Assembly: GCF_036231355.1 (NCBI RefSeq)
Contig: NZ_CP109496.1
Coordinates: 620,001 to 684,000, forward strand
Length of the DNA: 64,000 nt
Direction of reading: 5' to 3'
DNA from: Streptomyces sp. NBC_01431
GTDB taxonomy: Bacteria; Actinomycetota; Actinomycetes; Streptomycetales; Streptomycetaceae
Both the position numbers and the translations under genes were made by a program. The notes below the pieces were generated by a model. The model did not search any database. It was not told the origin of the DNA and was given only the letters and a program-made list of their open reading frames with translations. Shown piece after piece: positions 1 through 9,041 of the stretch; the stretch's first letter is position 1; the number at the start of each line of letters is the position of its first letter.

Positions 1-1
1 C

Positions 2-187
2 GCCGCGGTGGGAAGCAACAGCGGCCCCGCGCCCCAGCTGGCCTCCGGCTGGCAGCGGCTGCCCGAGCTCAAGCTCTCCTCGTACCGGCTGACCGTCGCC
101 TTCCGCCGCGCCGCCCGCCACGACGATTGCAGCCTCACGGGCACGAGCACCGCCCAGTGGGAAACGGCGCTGGTCAGCCTCCGCTAA
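2..187 (+). CDS. C-terminal end of an unidentified protein (truncated by window edge)
   Basis: An open frame enters from the left edge and ends at the TAA at 185-187, giving the last 61 residues. The tail contains a single Cys, in the segment HDDCSLTG, and ends in ALVSLR. No motif is recognisable, so no function is proposed. Codon third positions are G/C rich as expected for a real Streptomyces gene. About 140 bp separate it from the next gene. Confidence 0.5.
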   Translation, partial: AAVGSNSGPAPQLASGWQRLPELKLSSYRLTVAFRRAARHDDCSLTGTSTAQWETALVSLR

Positions 188-325
188 CGGGGGGCCGAAC
201 TCTTGCCGACGACGTCGGGGTGGGGTTTACCCCCGCCTTGGTGGGCCAGTCAGCCGGATTCCGGCGCGGGATCGTACGGAAGAACATGAATCCCGGAGCT
301 GACAGGACGGGCTGGAAGGGGCGAC

Positions 326-1771
326 GTGCGCGGCAGGAACGTACCGGTCGAAGAAACCGGGGTGCTCAAGGGGCGAGTACGGAGCAGGGGTGCGGTGGCC
401 GTTGCTCTCCTCGCCCTGGTAGCAGGCACGGAGCTGGCTGTCGGCCCCGTCGCCGCCGCGCCGCGCGCGGCCGACGGTGTGGACGGGGTATGGCGCGTGG
501 ACGGTTACGGCACCGTGCTGTCCATCGCGGACGGGCAACTGCAGGAATACCAGACGACCGCTGTCAGCTGTCTGCGGGGCGACACCGCACGGCGCACGGG
601 CCAGGTTGGCGGTGCGGTCAGTTACGCCGGCGGTGACGCGACCGTCTACCGAGTGCGGCCCGCGGCGGGCGGGGCGAGCGCGACCTTGCACTTCGACGGC
701 TCGGTCGGCGACCGCGGGCTGCGACGCCTTCCGGCGCTGCCGGCCGGATGCGCCAGGACCGCACCGACGGGCGCGCTGGCGACCTTCGACGTCTTCTGGC
801 AGACCTTCGAGGAGAACTACCCCTTCTTCGCAGCCAAGAAGATCGACTGGCAGGCGGTCAGGGACCGGTACCGTCCACGGGTCCATGACGGGATGCCGGA
901 CGCCGAACTCTTCGCCCTGCTAAGGGAGTTGGTGCTGCCGCTGTACGACGCGCACGTGACGGTCGACGCCGGTGACACCGGGCGCTTCGGGCAGAGCCGC
1001 CCCGGCACCACGACCCCCGGTCCCGGTCTCGACCTGTCGGCCCAGCGCTTCGTGGAGCAGCACGATCTCGCCGGTATGAGGCTGCGGACCTTCGCGAACG
1101 GTCGCATCGGCTACGCCGACCTACCGGACAGGACCGGCTACCTGCGGATCTCCGGCTTCGGCGGATACGACGCCACCAGCCCGGCCTACGCACGCAACAG
1201 CGCAGTCCTGGATCAGACGCTGAGCCAGGTGATCACGCCAGGGCTGCGGGGTCTGGTGCTGGATCTGCGGGTCAACGGGGGCGGCTCCGACGCGCTGGCG
1301 CTCCAGGTCGCCGAACGCCTGACCGACCGCCCGTACGTGGCGTACGCGAAGCGGGCACGCAACGACCCGGCCGATCCTGGTCGCCACACCCGCCCCCAGG
1401 CCGTACGCGTGCGGCCCTCGCCCGACCGGTTCCGGTACACCGGCCCGGTCGCGGTACTCACCGGCGGTGAGACCTACAGTGCCGGCGAGACCCTCACCCA
1501 AGCCCTGATGGGGCGCCCGGCGAGGACCGTTCGGATCGGGCAGAACACGCAGGGCGTCTTCTCGGACGTTCTGGAGCGCGTCCTGCCGAACGGCTGGACC
1601 TTCGGCCTGCCCAACGAGGAGTACCTCACCCCGTCCGGCGGCAAGACCTTCGACGGCGCGGGAATTCCCCCTGACATCCGCACCGGTAATTTCCTTGAGG
1701 AGATCGCCGAGGGCAGCGACGACTCGGCGTTCGCACGAGCTCTCGCGGAAATGCGGCACCACGCGAAGTAA
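326..1771 (+). CDS. Secreted S41-family (C-terminal processing/tail-specific type) peptidase
   Basis: A serine peptidase-like protein of 481 aa, probably exported. The GTG start at 326 follows a strong GGAAGGGG Shine-Dalgarno sequence at 314-320. The N-terminus is Arg-rich and then hydrophobic (about residues 22-46, ending in AAAPRAADG), as in a Sec signal peptide. The second half carries the S41 core: a hydrophobic strand GLVLDLRVNGGG, then VLTGGETYSAGETL, whose Ser would be the nucleophile, and IGQNTQGVFSD near the C-terminus. I see no clear PDZ domain, which fits the interphotoreceptor-retinoid-binding-like subgroup rather than CtpA proper. It is a single gene ending at a strong hairpin. 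The exact substrate cannot be read from the sequence. Confidence 0.85.
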   Translation: MRGRNVPVEETGVLKGRVRSRGAVAVALLALVAGTELAVGPVAAAPRAADGVDGVWRVDGYGTVLSIADGQLQEYQTTAVSCLRGDTARRTGQVGGAVSYAGGDATVYRVRPAAGGASATLHFDGSVGDRGLRRLPALPAGCARTAPTGALATFDVFWQTFEENYPFFAAKKIDWQAVRDRYRPRVHDGMPDAELFALLRELVLPLYDAHVTVDAGDTGRFGQSRPGTTTPGPGLDLSAQRFVEQHDLAGMRLRTFANGRIGYADLPDRTGYLRISGFGGYDATSPAYARNSAVLDQTLSQVITPGLRGLVLDLRVNGGGSDALALQVAERLTDRPYVAYAKRARNDPADPGRHTRPQAVRVRPSPDRFRYTGPVAVLTGGETYSAGETLTQALMGRPARTVRIGQNTQGVFSDVLERVLPNGWTFGLPNEEYLTPSGGKTFDGAGIPPDIRTGNFLEEIAEGSDDSAFARALAEMRHHAK

Positions 1772-1814
1772 TTCCCCCGCTCCCCATGGGAACTCGGCCG
1801 CCCGGCCTCTCGCA

Positions 1815-1850
1815 CGAGTTGCTTCCCGGCCCCATCCGGGAAGCAACTCG
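1815..1850. terminator. Bidirectional intrinsic terminator
   Basis: A perfect 15-bp inverted repeat (CGAGTTGCTTCCCGG at 1815-1829 and its complement at 1836-1850) with a 6-nt loop lies between two convergent genes. It would serve both the S41 peptidase gene and the PAP2 gene. Confidence 0.85.
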
Positions 1851-1874
1851 GCCGACGATCTCGATCAACATGGC

Positions 1875-3224
1875 TCAAGCCAGCGCGGGTTGCGGTTCCG
1901 GTTTCGCCACTGGTGCGGTCTCCGGTTCCCACATTCTGGTGGTCCGCAGGTAGCCGTGGACCACTGAGGCCATCGCCAGAATGAGAAGCGGTCCGAACAC
2001 CCACGGGTGGTTGGCCATCTCCAGCGGCAGATAGCGGTACGCCAGCAGGAGCGCGGCGAAGACCGTGGCACCGTAGGCGACCAGCTGGATTCCTTGCCGG
2101 TCCCAGCCACGGTCGAGCGAGCGCAGTGCGGCCTCGATCGTGAACGCGAAGATCACGCCGGTAATGATGTCCGTGCCGTAGTGGTAGCCGAATCCCAGCG
2201 TGGCACCGAGCGTGGCGATCAGCCAGAAAGTTCCGGCGACGCGCAGAGCCCGTGGGCCCTTGCGGGAATGAATGAAGATCGTGGTGGCCCACGCCGTGTG
2301 CAGGCTGGGCATGCAGTTGCGCGGGGTGAACTCGTCGAACGGCATGTGGTGCGGGGCACTGATCGTCGGCGGCGTGTTGGGCCACAGGTTGGCCACCGCC
2401 CAGTGGCCGCCGTCGCCGCCGTAGGCGAAGATCGGCCCGACCACCGGGAAGATCATGTAAATGGCCGGTCCGAGCAGTCCGATGACCAGGAACGTGCGGA
2501 CCAGGTGATGCCCTGGGAAGCGTCGCTCGGCCGCCACGTTGCGCAGCTGGTACACCGCGACGATGACCGCGGCCACCGCGAGCTGGATGTACACGTAGTC
2601 GAGGACGTGGGCACCGATCGGGCCGGTGGCCTTGACGATCCGGCCGGCCAGCCACGACGGGTTACCCAGCGCGTGGTCGGCGGTCGCCACGTACTGGTCG
2701 AGCACCGCGGGGCGGGTCTTCGAGGTGATGAGCAGCCAGGTGTCGCCGGTCTTGCGGCCGGCCACGAGCAGCAGGCCCAGCCCGACGCCCTTCAGCAGCA
2801 GGACGCGCTCCCGGCCGGTGCGGCGCGTGATGGCGATGACCACAGCGCCCAGCAGCACCCACAACGCGCCGTTGCCGAACATCATTTTGGCGTCGAGCGC
2901 CCAGCGCACCAGGAAGAAGACAATGTCGATGGCGATCGCGGCACCCACCGCGATGAGCCGTTGCCGCCAGGTGAGCACCACCATCATCAGTGCCATACCG
3001 GCGTACAGCAGCGGCCCCGATTTGGGCGGGAGTATCACCTCCTTCGCCTGGTTGGTGATCGGTCCCGGAAGGCCGTAATGTCGTGCGGCTATCTCCAGCG
3101 CGATGAGGAATCCGAGGGCTACCACACTCACCGCGGTCCACAGCATCGCCCGTGGCTGGCGCCACGCGGTGAGTACATTTCTGAAGTTCATTCGCGAAGA
3201 TATTCGCGATTCATTAGATATCAA
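1875..3224 (-). CDS. PAP2-superfamily membrane phosphatase
   Basis: An integral membrane protein of up to 449 aa with many hydrophobic segments and a type 2 phosphatidic acid phosphatase active site in the C-terminal half: CMPSLHTAW supplies the PSxH motif and FGYHYGTDIITG the final HxxxD motif. Family members dephosphorylate lipid phosphates or act as inositol-phosphoryl transferases at the membrane. The hydrophobic N-terminal half makes it longer than minimal PAP2 proteins. The start is uncertain: ATG at 3224 or ATG at 3191 (residue 12), neither with a good ribosome binding site. It converges on the S41 gene. The substrate is unknown. Confidence 0.85.
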   Translation of the reverse strand: MISNESRISSRMNFRNVLTAWRQPRAMLWTAVSVVALGFLIALEIAARHYGLPGPITNQAKEVILPPKSGPLLYAGMALMMVVLTWRQRLIAVGAAIAIDIVFFLVRWALDAKMMFGNGALWVLLGAVVIAITRRTGRERVLLLKGVGLGLLLVAGRKTGDTWLLITSKTRPAVLDQYVATADHALGNPSWLAGRIVKATGPIGAHVLDYVYIQLAVAAVIVAVYQLRNVAAERRFPGHHLVRTFLVIGLLGPAIYMIFPVVGPIFAYGGDGGHWAVANLWPNTPPTISAPHHMPFDEFTPRNCMPSLHTAWATTIFIHSRKGPRALRVAGTFWLIATLGATLGFGYHYGTDIITGVIFAFTIEAALRSLDRGWDRQGIQLVAYGATVFAALLLAYRYLPLEMANHPWVFGPLLILAMASVVHGYLRTTRMWEPETAPVAKPEPQPALA

Positions 3225-3467
3225 TTAATTGGCCGATTTGTGAGTTATTGGTCATGTAACTCACCCTTCGTGCTAGATGGCGTGGTTTCTAGTGAAGGGC
3301 GACGGCCAGGACGGCCATCATGAGTTCGATCATGTTACTCGGCGGGGTGCGGGTGATTTTCGCCGGGTATGGGTGGACGAACGCATAGGGCTGTGACCTG
3401 GCCGCATGATTCGGGGAGCGGTGAGAGACGGCTTCAAAAGAGGTGCGGAGCCGGGTTCGGCCGCGCG

Positions 3468-4616
3468 CTAGTCCCGGCCCTGCCGGAACCGCTCGGGCTC
3501 GTCGGGTTCGTCCACGGACAGCAGGTGCTCAGCGCCGCCTTCGAGCATCCGAGCCGTTTCGGCCGAGCGCGGAAGCATCGACTTCTCATAGCTGCGCACC
3601 GCCTCGTCGATGGTGGTGGCGCCGACGAGCGCGAGCGCGAGTTCGGCCGCGTCGAGCATGGCGAGGTTGACGCCGACGCCGAGCGGCGGCATGAGGTGCG
3701 CGGCGTCCCCCAGGAGCGCCACGCTGGGCGAGTGGTCCCAGGTGTGCGGGACCGGCAGGGCGAAGAGCGGACGATCGACGTAGGTACCGTCGTTGTCGGT
3801 GATCATCCGGAGTATCCGCGGCGACCAGGCCGCGAACTCGTTGAGCAGGTGCGCGCGGATTCCTTCGGTGTCCTCGGGGTGAAGCCCGTTCGCCGCAATC
3901 CAGTCCACGGGAACGCGCCGCATGACGTAGACGCGCATGTGGCCGCCGCTGTTGCGCTGGGCGAAGAGCCCCCGCTCGCCATCGGCGATGTGGGCGCTGC
4001 CTTTCCCCACCAGCTGGGAAAGCTCGGCATGCGCGCCCTCCATGTCGTCGAACCACGCCTCAAGGAAGCTGACCCCGGTGTAGTGCGGTGTCGCGGGCGA
4101 CACCGCGGCGCGGACGCGGGAGAAGGCGCCGTCCGCGCCGATCACCAGGTCCGCCTCGATGGTCGTCCCGTCGGTGAACGTCAGCGTTCGCGGCCCCTCG
4201 GCCGGTCCGCTCACCGATGCGAGATTTCGTCCCCACTGAATCGTCCCCGCGCTGAGCGAGCGTACGAGGAGGTCACGGAGCTGTCCGCGGTCGATCTCGG
4301 GGCGGGCCGTTTCACCCTCGTCCGGCAGATGGTGGGCAAGGGCGCGCCCCGACGGGTCGAACTGGCGCATTTCCTGTCCTTCGAGCCTGGCGAGCGCGAA
4401 GAACTCCTCCAGCAGGCCCGCCTCTCGCAGTGCCAGCTGCCCGTCGTCCTCGTGCAGGTCGAGCGAGCCTCCCTGGTTGCGGGAGCCCGCATCCGGATCG
4501 CGGTCGTACACCGTCACGGCCATGCCGTGCCGCTGCAGGATGCGTGCGCAGGTGAGGCCTCCCGGCCCGGCTCCGACGATGCTGATGCGAGCGCTTGCGG
4601 GCGTCGGAGAGTCCAC
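3468..4616 (-). CDS. FAD-dependent monooxygenase (TetX/PHBH-like)
   Basis: A flavoprotein hydroxylase of 382 aa in the para-hydroxybenzoate hydroxylase fold. The Rossmann motif GAGPGGLTCARIL sits about 12 residues from the start, EADLVIGADGAFS is the central DG-type motif, and GDAAHLMPPLGVGVN is the C-terminal FAD ribityl-binding motif. The GTG at 4616 is chosen because AAGGAACC precedes it and the Rossmann strand then begins at the usual distance; the frame stays open up to 4793 but that part looks non-coding. It would hydroxylate a small aromatic or polyketide-like substrate using NAD(P)H and O2. No linked biosynthetic genes are visible, so detoxification is as likely as biosynthesis. Confidence 0.85.
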   Translation of the reverse strand: MDSPTPASARISIVGAGPGGLTCARILQRHGMAVTVYDRDPDAGSRNQGGSLDLHEDDGQLALREAGLLEEFFALARLEGQEMRQFDPSGRALAHHLPDEGETARPEIDRGQLRDLLVRSLSAGTIQWGRNLASVSGPAEGPRTLTFTDGTTIEADLVIGADGAFSRVRAAVSPATPHYTGVSFLEAWFDDMEGAHAELSQLVGKGSAHIADGERGLFAQRNSGGHMRVYVMRRVPVDWIAANGLHPEDTEGIRAHLLNEFAAWSPRILRMITDNDGTYVDRPLFALPVPHTWDHSPSVALLGDAAHLMPPLGVGVNLAMLDAAELALALVGATTIDEAVRSYEKSMLPRSAETARMLEGGAEHLLSVDEPDEPERFRQGRD

Positions 4617-4892
4617 GGTGGGTTCCTTTCGTCGGTCGGGGTTTCCCGGTGACGCCATGGCTCGGCGACGACCGGCGCCGCTGCCTACCCGAGCGGCGCC
4701 CCATGGGAACCAACAAAAGCAGAACGAATAAAAAAGTGCAACCACTAAACTTTCAGTCTCGCTGAACCTTTGGGCTGAGTCACGGGCCGCCACCGCGGCC
4801 CGGCGCCAACCCTCCCGCCCCCAACTCCCCTTGAATCACAGCTCGATAACGTCCCGTCAGCGCTCTAGCTGTAACATTGCACATGTCACATC
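4617..4892. promoter_or_regulatory. Divergent promoter region with an AT-rich core
   Basis: This 276-bp gap separates the divergent monooxygenase and aminopeptidase genes. An unusually AT-rich tract lies at about 4712-4765. On the right side, TGTAAC (4870-4875) and GTCACA (4885-4890) form an imperfect inverted repeat just before the aminopeptidase start. No clear -35/-10 pair could be assigned with confidence. Confidence 0.4.
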
Positions 4893-6524
4893 ATGCACTC
4901 CATGAGAAAAGTGATAGCCCTGCTCTCGGCAGCCGCGGCCGTCGCCGCCGCCCTCGGTGGAACGTCCGCCAGCGCCGCCCCGAAGAACGCCACCCCCGAG
5001 GACACCGGGCAGGGGAAGCTCGTCTGGAGCTCCTGCGGCGACACCACCACGCCCGCACTCCAGTGCGCGATGCTCGACGTGCCGGTGGACTACGCACACC
5101 CGCAAGGCCGCAAGATCAAGATCAAGGTGAACCGTCTCCCCGCCACCGCGCCCAAGAACAAGCAGCAGGGCCCGATTCTGCTCAACCCGGGCGGCCCCGG
5201 GGACTCCGGACTCTGGATGCCCGCCTACATCGCGGGGCAGATCCCCAAGGACGTCGCCTCGACCTACGACTGGATCGGCTTCGACCCGCGCGGCACCAAC
5301 GGCAGTGACCCCCATGTCACCTGCGACCCCCACTACTTGGACGGCGAGCGTCCCGACTACCAGGTGAGCCAGGGCACTTCGCAGGCGTGGCTGAAGAAGG
5401 CGGCCGGGTACGCCGCCGACTGCGCGGCCGGCTGGTCCTGGCTGCTCCCCCACATGACCACCGTCGACAACGCGCGCGACATGGACAGCATCCGGCGGGC
5501 ACTCGGCGCACCCAAGATCAACTTCTACGGAGGCTCCTGGGGCACCTCACTGGGCTCCACGTACGGCCAGCTCTTCCCCTCACGCGTCCGGCGCATGGTC
5601 CTCGACAGCATCGTCGGGCCCACCATCACCTGGTACGACCACAACATCCTCCAGGACAAGGAACACCAGCGCCGCTTCGACGCGTTCGCCGCCTGGGCGG
5701 CCAAGGCCGACCCGGTCTACCACCTGGGCACGGACCCCGCCGCGGTCGAGAAGGCGTACCAGAAGGTCGAAGCCGCGCTACGGACCGACCCCGTCGCCGC
5801 CGCGCCGGCGCCCGGGAAGATCGGCCCGGCCGAGTTCGAGGACACCTTCTACGGCGGCGGGTACAACTTCCTGCGCTGGCCCCGGATGGCCACCGTGCTC
5901 TCGGCCTACCTCACCCAGCACGACACCCGGCCGTTGAGCATCGCCTACAACCTCTATGCGGCGCCGGGCGCCGACGACGGCACCTTCCCGGCCTACAACG
6001 CGGCGCAGTGCACCGAGAACGCCTGGCCGCGTGACTGGGAGTTCTGGAAGAAGGACCAGGCCAAGGTCAACGCCACCGCGCCCTTCTACACCTACAACAA
6101 CATGTGGTACAACGCCGCCTGCATGTTCTGGCCCTACCAGGGCAACCCGGCGGGCCGCATGAAGATCACCGGCAAGGGCCTGCCGCCCGTCCTGCTCTTC
6201 CAGGCCACCGAGGACGCCGCCACTCCGTACGAGGGCGGCCTCGCCATGCACGACGCGCTGCCCGGATCGAAACTGGTCGTCCAGAACGGCGGCAGCTTCC
6301 ACGAGATCCTCTTCCACGGAAATGCCTGCCTGGACGACACCTTCACCTCCTACCTCCGCGACGGCAGCCTGCCCAAGGGGAAGGGCCGCATCGCCAAGAC
6401 CTGTGCCCCCGAAGCCGATCCCACCCCCGTCTACGTGACCCCGCCGCCGGCTCTCACCGCCAAGACCGCCACCCCTGCCCTGCGGCCCACCGACCCCGAG
6501 GCCGTCCACGGCGTCCTGCGCTAG
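4893..6524 (+). CDS. Secreted alpha/beta-hydrolase, tripeptidyl aminopeptidase (Tap/SlpD/SlpE type)
   Basis: An exported S33-type peptidase of about 543 aa. A signal peptide (basic start, Ala-rich core, cleavage near SASAAPKN) is followed by the alpha/beta-hydrolase fold: an oxyanion segment ILLNPGGPGDSG, the nucleophile elbow FYGGSWGTSLG, and a C-terminal TAP-like domain with QATEDAATPYEGG and a late His in GGSFHEI. Streptomyces Tap/Slp enzymes remove N-terminal tripeptides from secreted proteins. ATG at 4893 has no Shine-Dalgarno sequence; ATG at 4902 (MRKVIAL) gives a more typical signal peptide and may be the true start. It stands alone and ends at a strong terminator. Confidence 0.88.
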   Translation: MHSMRKVIALLSAAAAVAAALGGTSASAAPKNATPEDTGQGKLVWSSCGDTTTPALQCAMLDVPVDYAHPQGRKIKIKVNRLPATAPKNKQQGPILLNPGGPGDSGLWMPAYIAGQIPKDVASTYDWIGFDPRGTNGSDPHVTCDPHYLDGERPDYQVSQGTSQAWLKKAAGYAADCAAGWSWLLPHMTTVDNARDMDSIRRALGAPKINFYGGSWGTSLGSTYGQLFPSRVRRMVLDSIVGPTITWYDHNILQDKEHQRRFDAFAAWAAKADPVYHLGTDPAAVEKAYQKVEAALRTDPVAAAPAPGKIGPAEFEDTFYGGGYNFLRWPRMATVLSAYLTQHDTRPLSIAYNLYAAPGADDGTFPAYNAAQCTENAWPRDWEFWKKDQAKVNATAPFYTYNNMWYNAACMFWPYQGNPAGRMKITGKGLPPVLLFQATEDAATPYEGGLAMHDALPGSKLVVQNGGSFHEILFHGNACLDDTFTSYLRDGSLPKGKGRIAKTCAPEADPTPVYVTPPPALTAKTATPALRPTDPEAVHGVLR

Positions 6525-6550
6525 CCAACGGGTCAACCCACCCCAACCGA

Positions 6551-6578
6551 GCGGCCGTTGGCGCCCGCCAACGGCCGC
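6551..6578. terminator. Bidirectional intrinsic terminator
   Basis: A perfect 12-bp stem (GCGGCCGTTGGC at 6551-6562 paired with 6567-6578) and a 4-nt GCCC loop lie between the convergent aminopeptidase and SRPBCC genes. Confidence 0.85.
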
Positions 6579-6652
6579 CGGCCGCCTGTCGGAGACGTGC
6601 GCGTACCGCTCGCGTCGGGCGGGCGGGGCGGGCGCCGGTTCCAGTGGAGGTG

Positions 6653-7357
6653 TCAGCCCTGCCCCGGGGTGTGGACGGAACCGGCCTGGCCCTCGGCGGT
6701 GGTCTTCAGCTCCTTGAGCCACTCCTCAAGGCCTCCTCCGAGGTACTTGGTCGAGGTGGGCACGTCCGCCTCGACCTGGGCGCCGGTCCAGGTCTCCTCG
6801 GTCTGTACGAGGACCCCGCCCCAGACCTTGGTGAAGGTCCAGACGTGGACGCCCCTGTCGATGCGCAGACCCTCGCCGATCGCGGGCCCGGTCCAGCGGA
6901 TGCACGTGCCGTTCTTGAGCTGGTGGACGGTCGAGGTGATGGTCAGGGTGGTGGCGGGCGTCGTGGGAGTGGCGGGCACCGGGGTGGTCCACCGGAACTG
7001 CGAACCCTTGCGCAGCGGCCCCGCGTCCAGGCGCTTCATGCTGGTGACGGGCGGCTGCCACGAAGGCCAGCGCTCCACATCGGTCTGAAGGTTCCAGACG
7101 GTGCTCAGCGGCGCGTGGATGACGGTCGCCGTCCGGTACCGGATCTTGGCAGCGGGGTCGACACCATTCCCCCGGCAGGTCAGCGAAGCATCCGCGTGAT
7201 CGGTTCTGCCGGTCTGGGTGGGCGCGGCAGCCGAACTGGGAGCGGCGGCGCCGAGGACGGCGACGGCGGCAAGGGGAACCGCCAGCAGGGCGGCCCGCGC
7301 ACGGAGAGCGGTGCGCGAGGTGGCGGATCGGGCCTGCTCGTTCAGTATGTGGGACAT
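6653..7357 (-). CDS. Secreted SRPBCC (START/Bet v1-like) domain protein
   Basis: A 234-aa protein with a Sec signal peptide (Arg-rich start, then a hydrophobic Ala/Val core ending near PSSAAAPTQTG) and a START/polyketide-cyclase-like domain: STVWNLQTDVERWPSWQPPVTSM is followed by alternating beta strands and ends with a long amphipathic helix rich in Lys/Glu. The fold binds hydrophobic ligands. An exported version of this domain is less common than the cytosolic one. An AGGGGAACC-like ribosome binding site precedes the ATG. It is a single gene; the ligand is unknown. Confidence 0.8.
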   Translation of the reverse strand: MSHILNEQARSATSRTALRARAALLAVPLAAVAVLGAAAPSSAAAPTQTGRTDHADASLTCRGNGVDPAAKIRYRTATVIHAPLSTVWNLQTDVERWPSWQPPVTSMKRLDAGPLRKGSQFRWTTPVPATPTTPATTLTITSTVHQLKNGTCIRWTGPAIGEGLRIDRGVHVWTFTKVWGGVLVQTEETWTGAQVEADVPTSTKYLGGGLEEWLKELKTTAEGQAGSVHTPGQG

Positions 7358-7887
7358 GGTTCCCCTCCGTGTTCAGTGACGGGGACGTCGCTCCGTGGCG
7401 GGCCCCTTCATCGCAAGGCCGGGCACGGCGTTGCGACTCCCTGTCGGTCAAGCCCGCTCCAGCGAACGGGAGTTCACCCATGATCACCCCTGAACCATGC
7501 GTTCCGGGCGTCGATCGCCTCCCGTGTTTCAGCAGCACGCTGTACGCATGGACCCGTCACGCCCCCCGTGTCGGCGCCTCCCGGGGAAACGACCCGCCGG
7601 GGCACGACCCAAGATCCATCCGTCGATGACCGGTTCCCTCACCAGCGTTTGCTCACGGTCAGGTTCACCAGCACCACCCATCGGGGGATGTCGATGCGTA
7701 CGAGGTCTACGAGGTTCTCCGCGCGGCCGTCGCGCTCGGCGCCGCCGCGCTGCTGGTCACCGGATGTTCGAAGGGCTCGGACAGCGCGGGGCGTTGAGCG
7801 TGGCGGGGATCAAGGGCCGGGCGAAGGCGACGGGCACCGCCGGCGCGCCGAAGAGTCACGTGCCGCGGCGAATCCGAGCGCGGCGCG
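7358..7887. other. 530-bp intergenic region with a lipoprotein-like remnant
   Basis: No intact gene fits here. The left part should hold the promoter of the SRPBCC gene. The right part contains a broken lipoprotein signal sequence (separate entry). The rest shows no repeat, hairpin or recognisable coding segment. Confidence 0.5.
7694..7797 (+). pseudogene. Frameshifted remnant of a small lipoprotein gene
   Basis: ATG at 7694 opens MRTRSTRF, but the hydrophobic lipoprotein signal lies one frame away: AAVALGAAALLVTGCSKGSD followed by a TGA at 7795-7797. The lipobox LVTGC and the Ser/Gly/Asp tail just after Cys are characteristic. In its own frame this segment has no start codon, so the reading needs a single-base frameshift between about 7700 and 7720. 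Either a short lipoprotein gene has decayed here or there is a sequencing error. The downstream part of the mature protein is also missing. Confidence 0.35.
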
Positions 7888-9033
7888 TCAGCGAGACCGG
7901 CGGGAGTTGAGGCGGGCGGCCTGGCGGGTCAGGTGGTCGCGCTCGGCGAGGTTGGGTGCCTTCTGCGCGGCCTCGGCGTACAGCCGGGCCGCGGTCGCCA
8001 GGTCACCGTCGCGCTCGTGGAGGTACGCCGCGACCGCGGTATATCGGGGCAGGGAGTCGTCAAGCGTCGCGAGCGCCGCCAGGCCGGCCCGCGGCCCGTC
8101 GGCCTCGCCGACGGCCACCGCCCGGTTGAGCCGGACGACCGGGTTGTCGGTCAGGCGCACCAACTCGTCGTACCACTCGGCGATCTGCACCCAGTCGGTC
8201 TCCTCGGCGGTGGGTGCGTCGGCGTGGAGGGCCGCGATGGCGGCCTGGGCCTGGAACTCGCCCAGTCGGTCGCGGGCGAGCGCCGCCTGCAGGATGTCGA
8301 CGCCCTCGGCGATCGAGGCGGTGTCCCACCGGCCGCGGTCCTGCTCGGCGAGCGGCACCAGGCTGCCGTCGTGCGCGGTCCGGGCGGCGCGACGGGCGTG
8401 GTGGAGCAGCATGAGGGCGAGCAGCCCCGCCACCTCGGGGTGATCGATCGCAGCCGCGAGCTGCCGGGTCAACCGGATGGCCTCGGCGGCGAGGTCGACG
8501 TCTGCGGAGTAGCCCTCGTTGAAGACCAGGTAGAGCACGCGCAGCACGGTGGCCACGTCGCCAGGCTTGTCGAACCGCACGCCGGAGACGGTGCGTTTGG
8601 CCCGGCTGATGCGCTGCGCCATGGTCGCCTCGGGCACCAGGTAGGCCTGCGCGATCTGGCGGGTGGTCAGCCCGCCGACGGCGCGCAGCGTGAGCGCGAC
8701 CGCGGACGAAGGGGTCAACGACGGGTGGGCGCACAGGAAGTACAGCTGGAGCGTGTCGTCCACCGCGGGCACGGCCCCGGGCGCCGGCTCCTCGTCCATG
8801 CGGTCCTCACGCCGGCGGCGGGCGGTGTCCGCGCGGGACGCGTCGAGGAACCGGCGCCAGGCAACGGTGATCAGCCAGCCCTTCGGGTCCCGCGGCGATT
8901 CGGCAGGCCAGACGCGGACCGCCTCCACGAGCGCGTCCTGCACCGCGTCCTCGGCCGCCGCGAAGTCGGCTCCGCGGCGGACGAGGATGGCGAGCACGCC
9001 CGGCGTGAGGCTCCGGAGCAGGGCCTCGTTCAT
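7888..9033 (-). CDS. ECF sigma factor with C-terminal TPR-like extension (ECF42-like)
   Basis: An RNA polymerase sigma-70 family protein of 381 aa. The N-terminal part has sigma region 2 (ADFAAAEDAVQDALVEA, WPAESPRDPKGWLITVAWRR) and a region 4 HTH (LTTRQIAQAYLVPEATMAQRISRAKR). The last ~200 residues form the helical repeat extension typical of this group (HLHEREGDL-like repeats, here YLHERDGDLATAARLYAEAA). ATG at 9033 is chosen with GGAG about 11 nt upstream; a GTG at 9045 overlapping the preceding stop codon as GTGA is an alternative. It lies 8 bp downstream of the DGPF-domain gene, the usual pairing, and is probably co-translated with it. No classical anti-sigma factor is present. Confidence 0.9.
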   Translation of the reverse strand: MNEALLRSLTPGVLAILVRRGADFAAAEDAVQDALVEAVRVWPAESPRDPKGWLITVAWRRFLDASRADTARRRREDRMDEEPAPGAVPAVDDTLQLYFLCAHPSLTPSSAVALTLRAVGGLTTRQIAQAYLVPEATMAQRISRAKRTVSGVRFDKPGDVATVLRVLYLVFNEGYSADVDLAAEAIRLTRQLAAAIDHPEVAGLLALMLLHHARRAARTAHDGSLVPLAEQDRGRWDTASIAEGVDILQAALARDRLGEFQAQAAIAALHADAPTAEETDWVQIAEWYDELVRLTDNPVVRLNRAVAVGEADGPRAGLAALATLDDSLPRYTAVAAYLHERDGDLATAARLYAEAAQKAPNLAERDHLTRQAARLNSRRSR

Positions 9034-9041
9034 CTCAGGAG

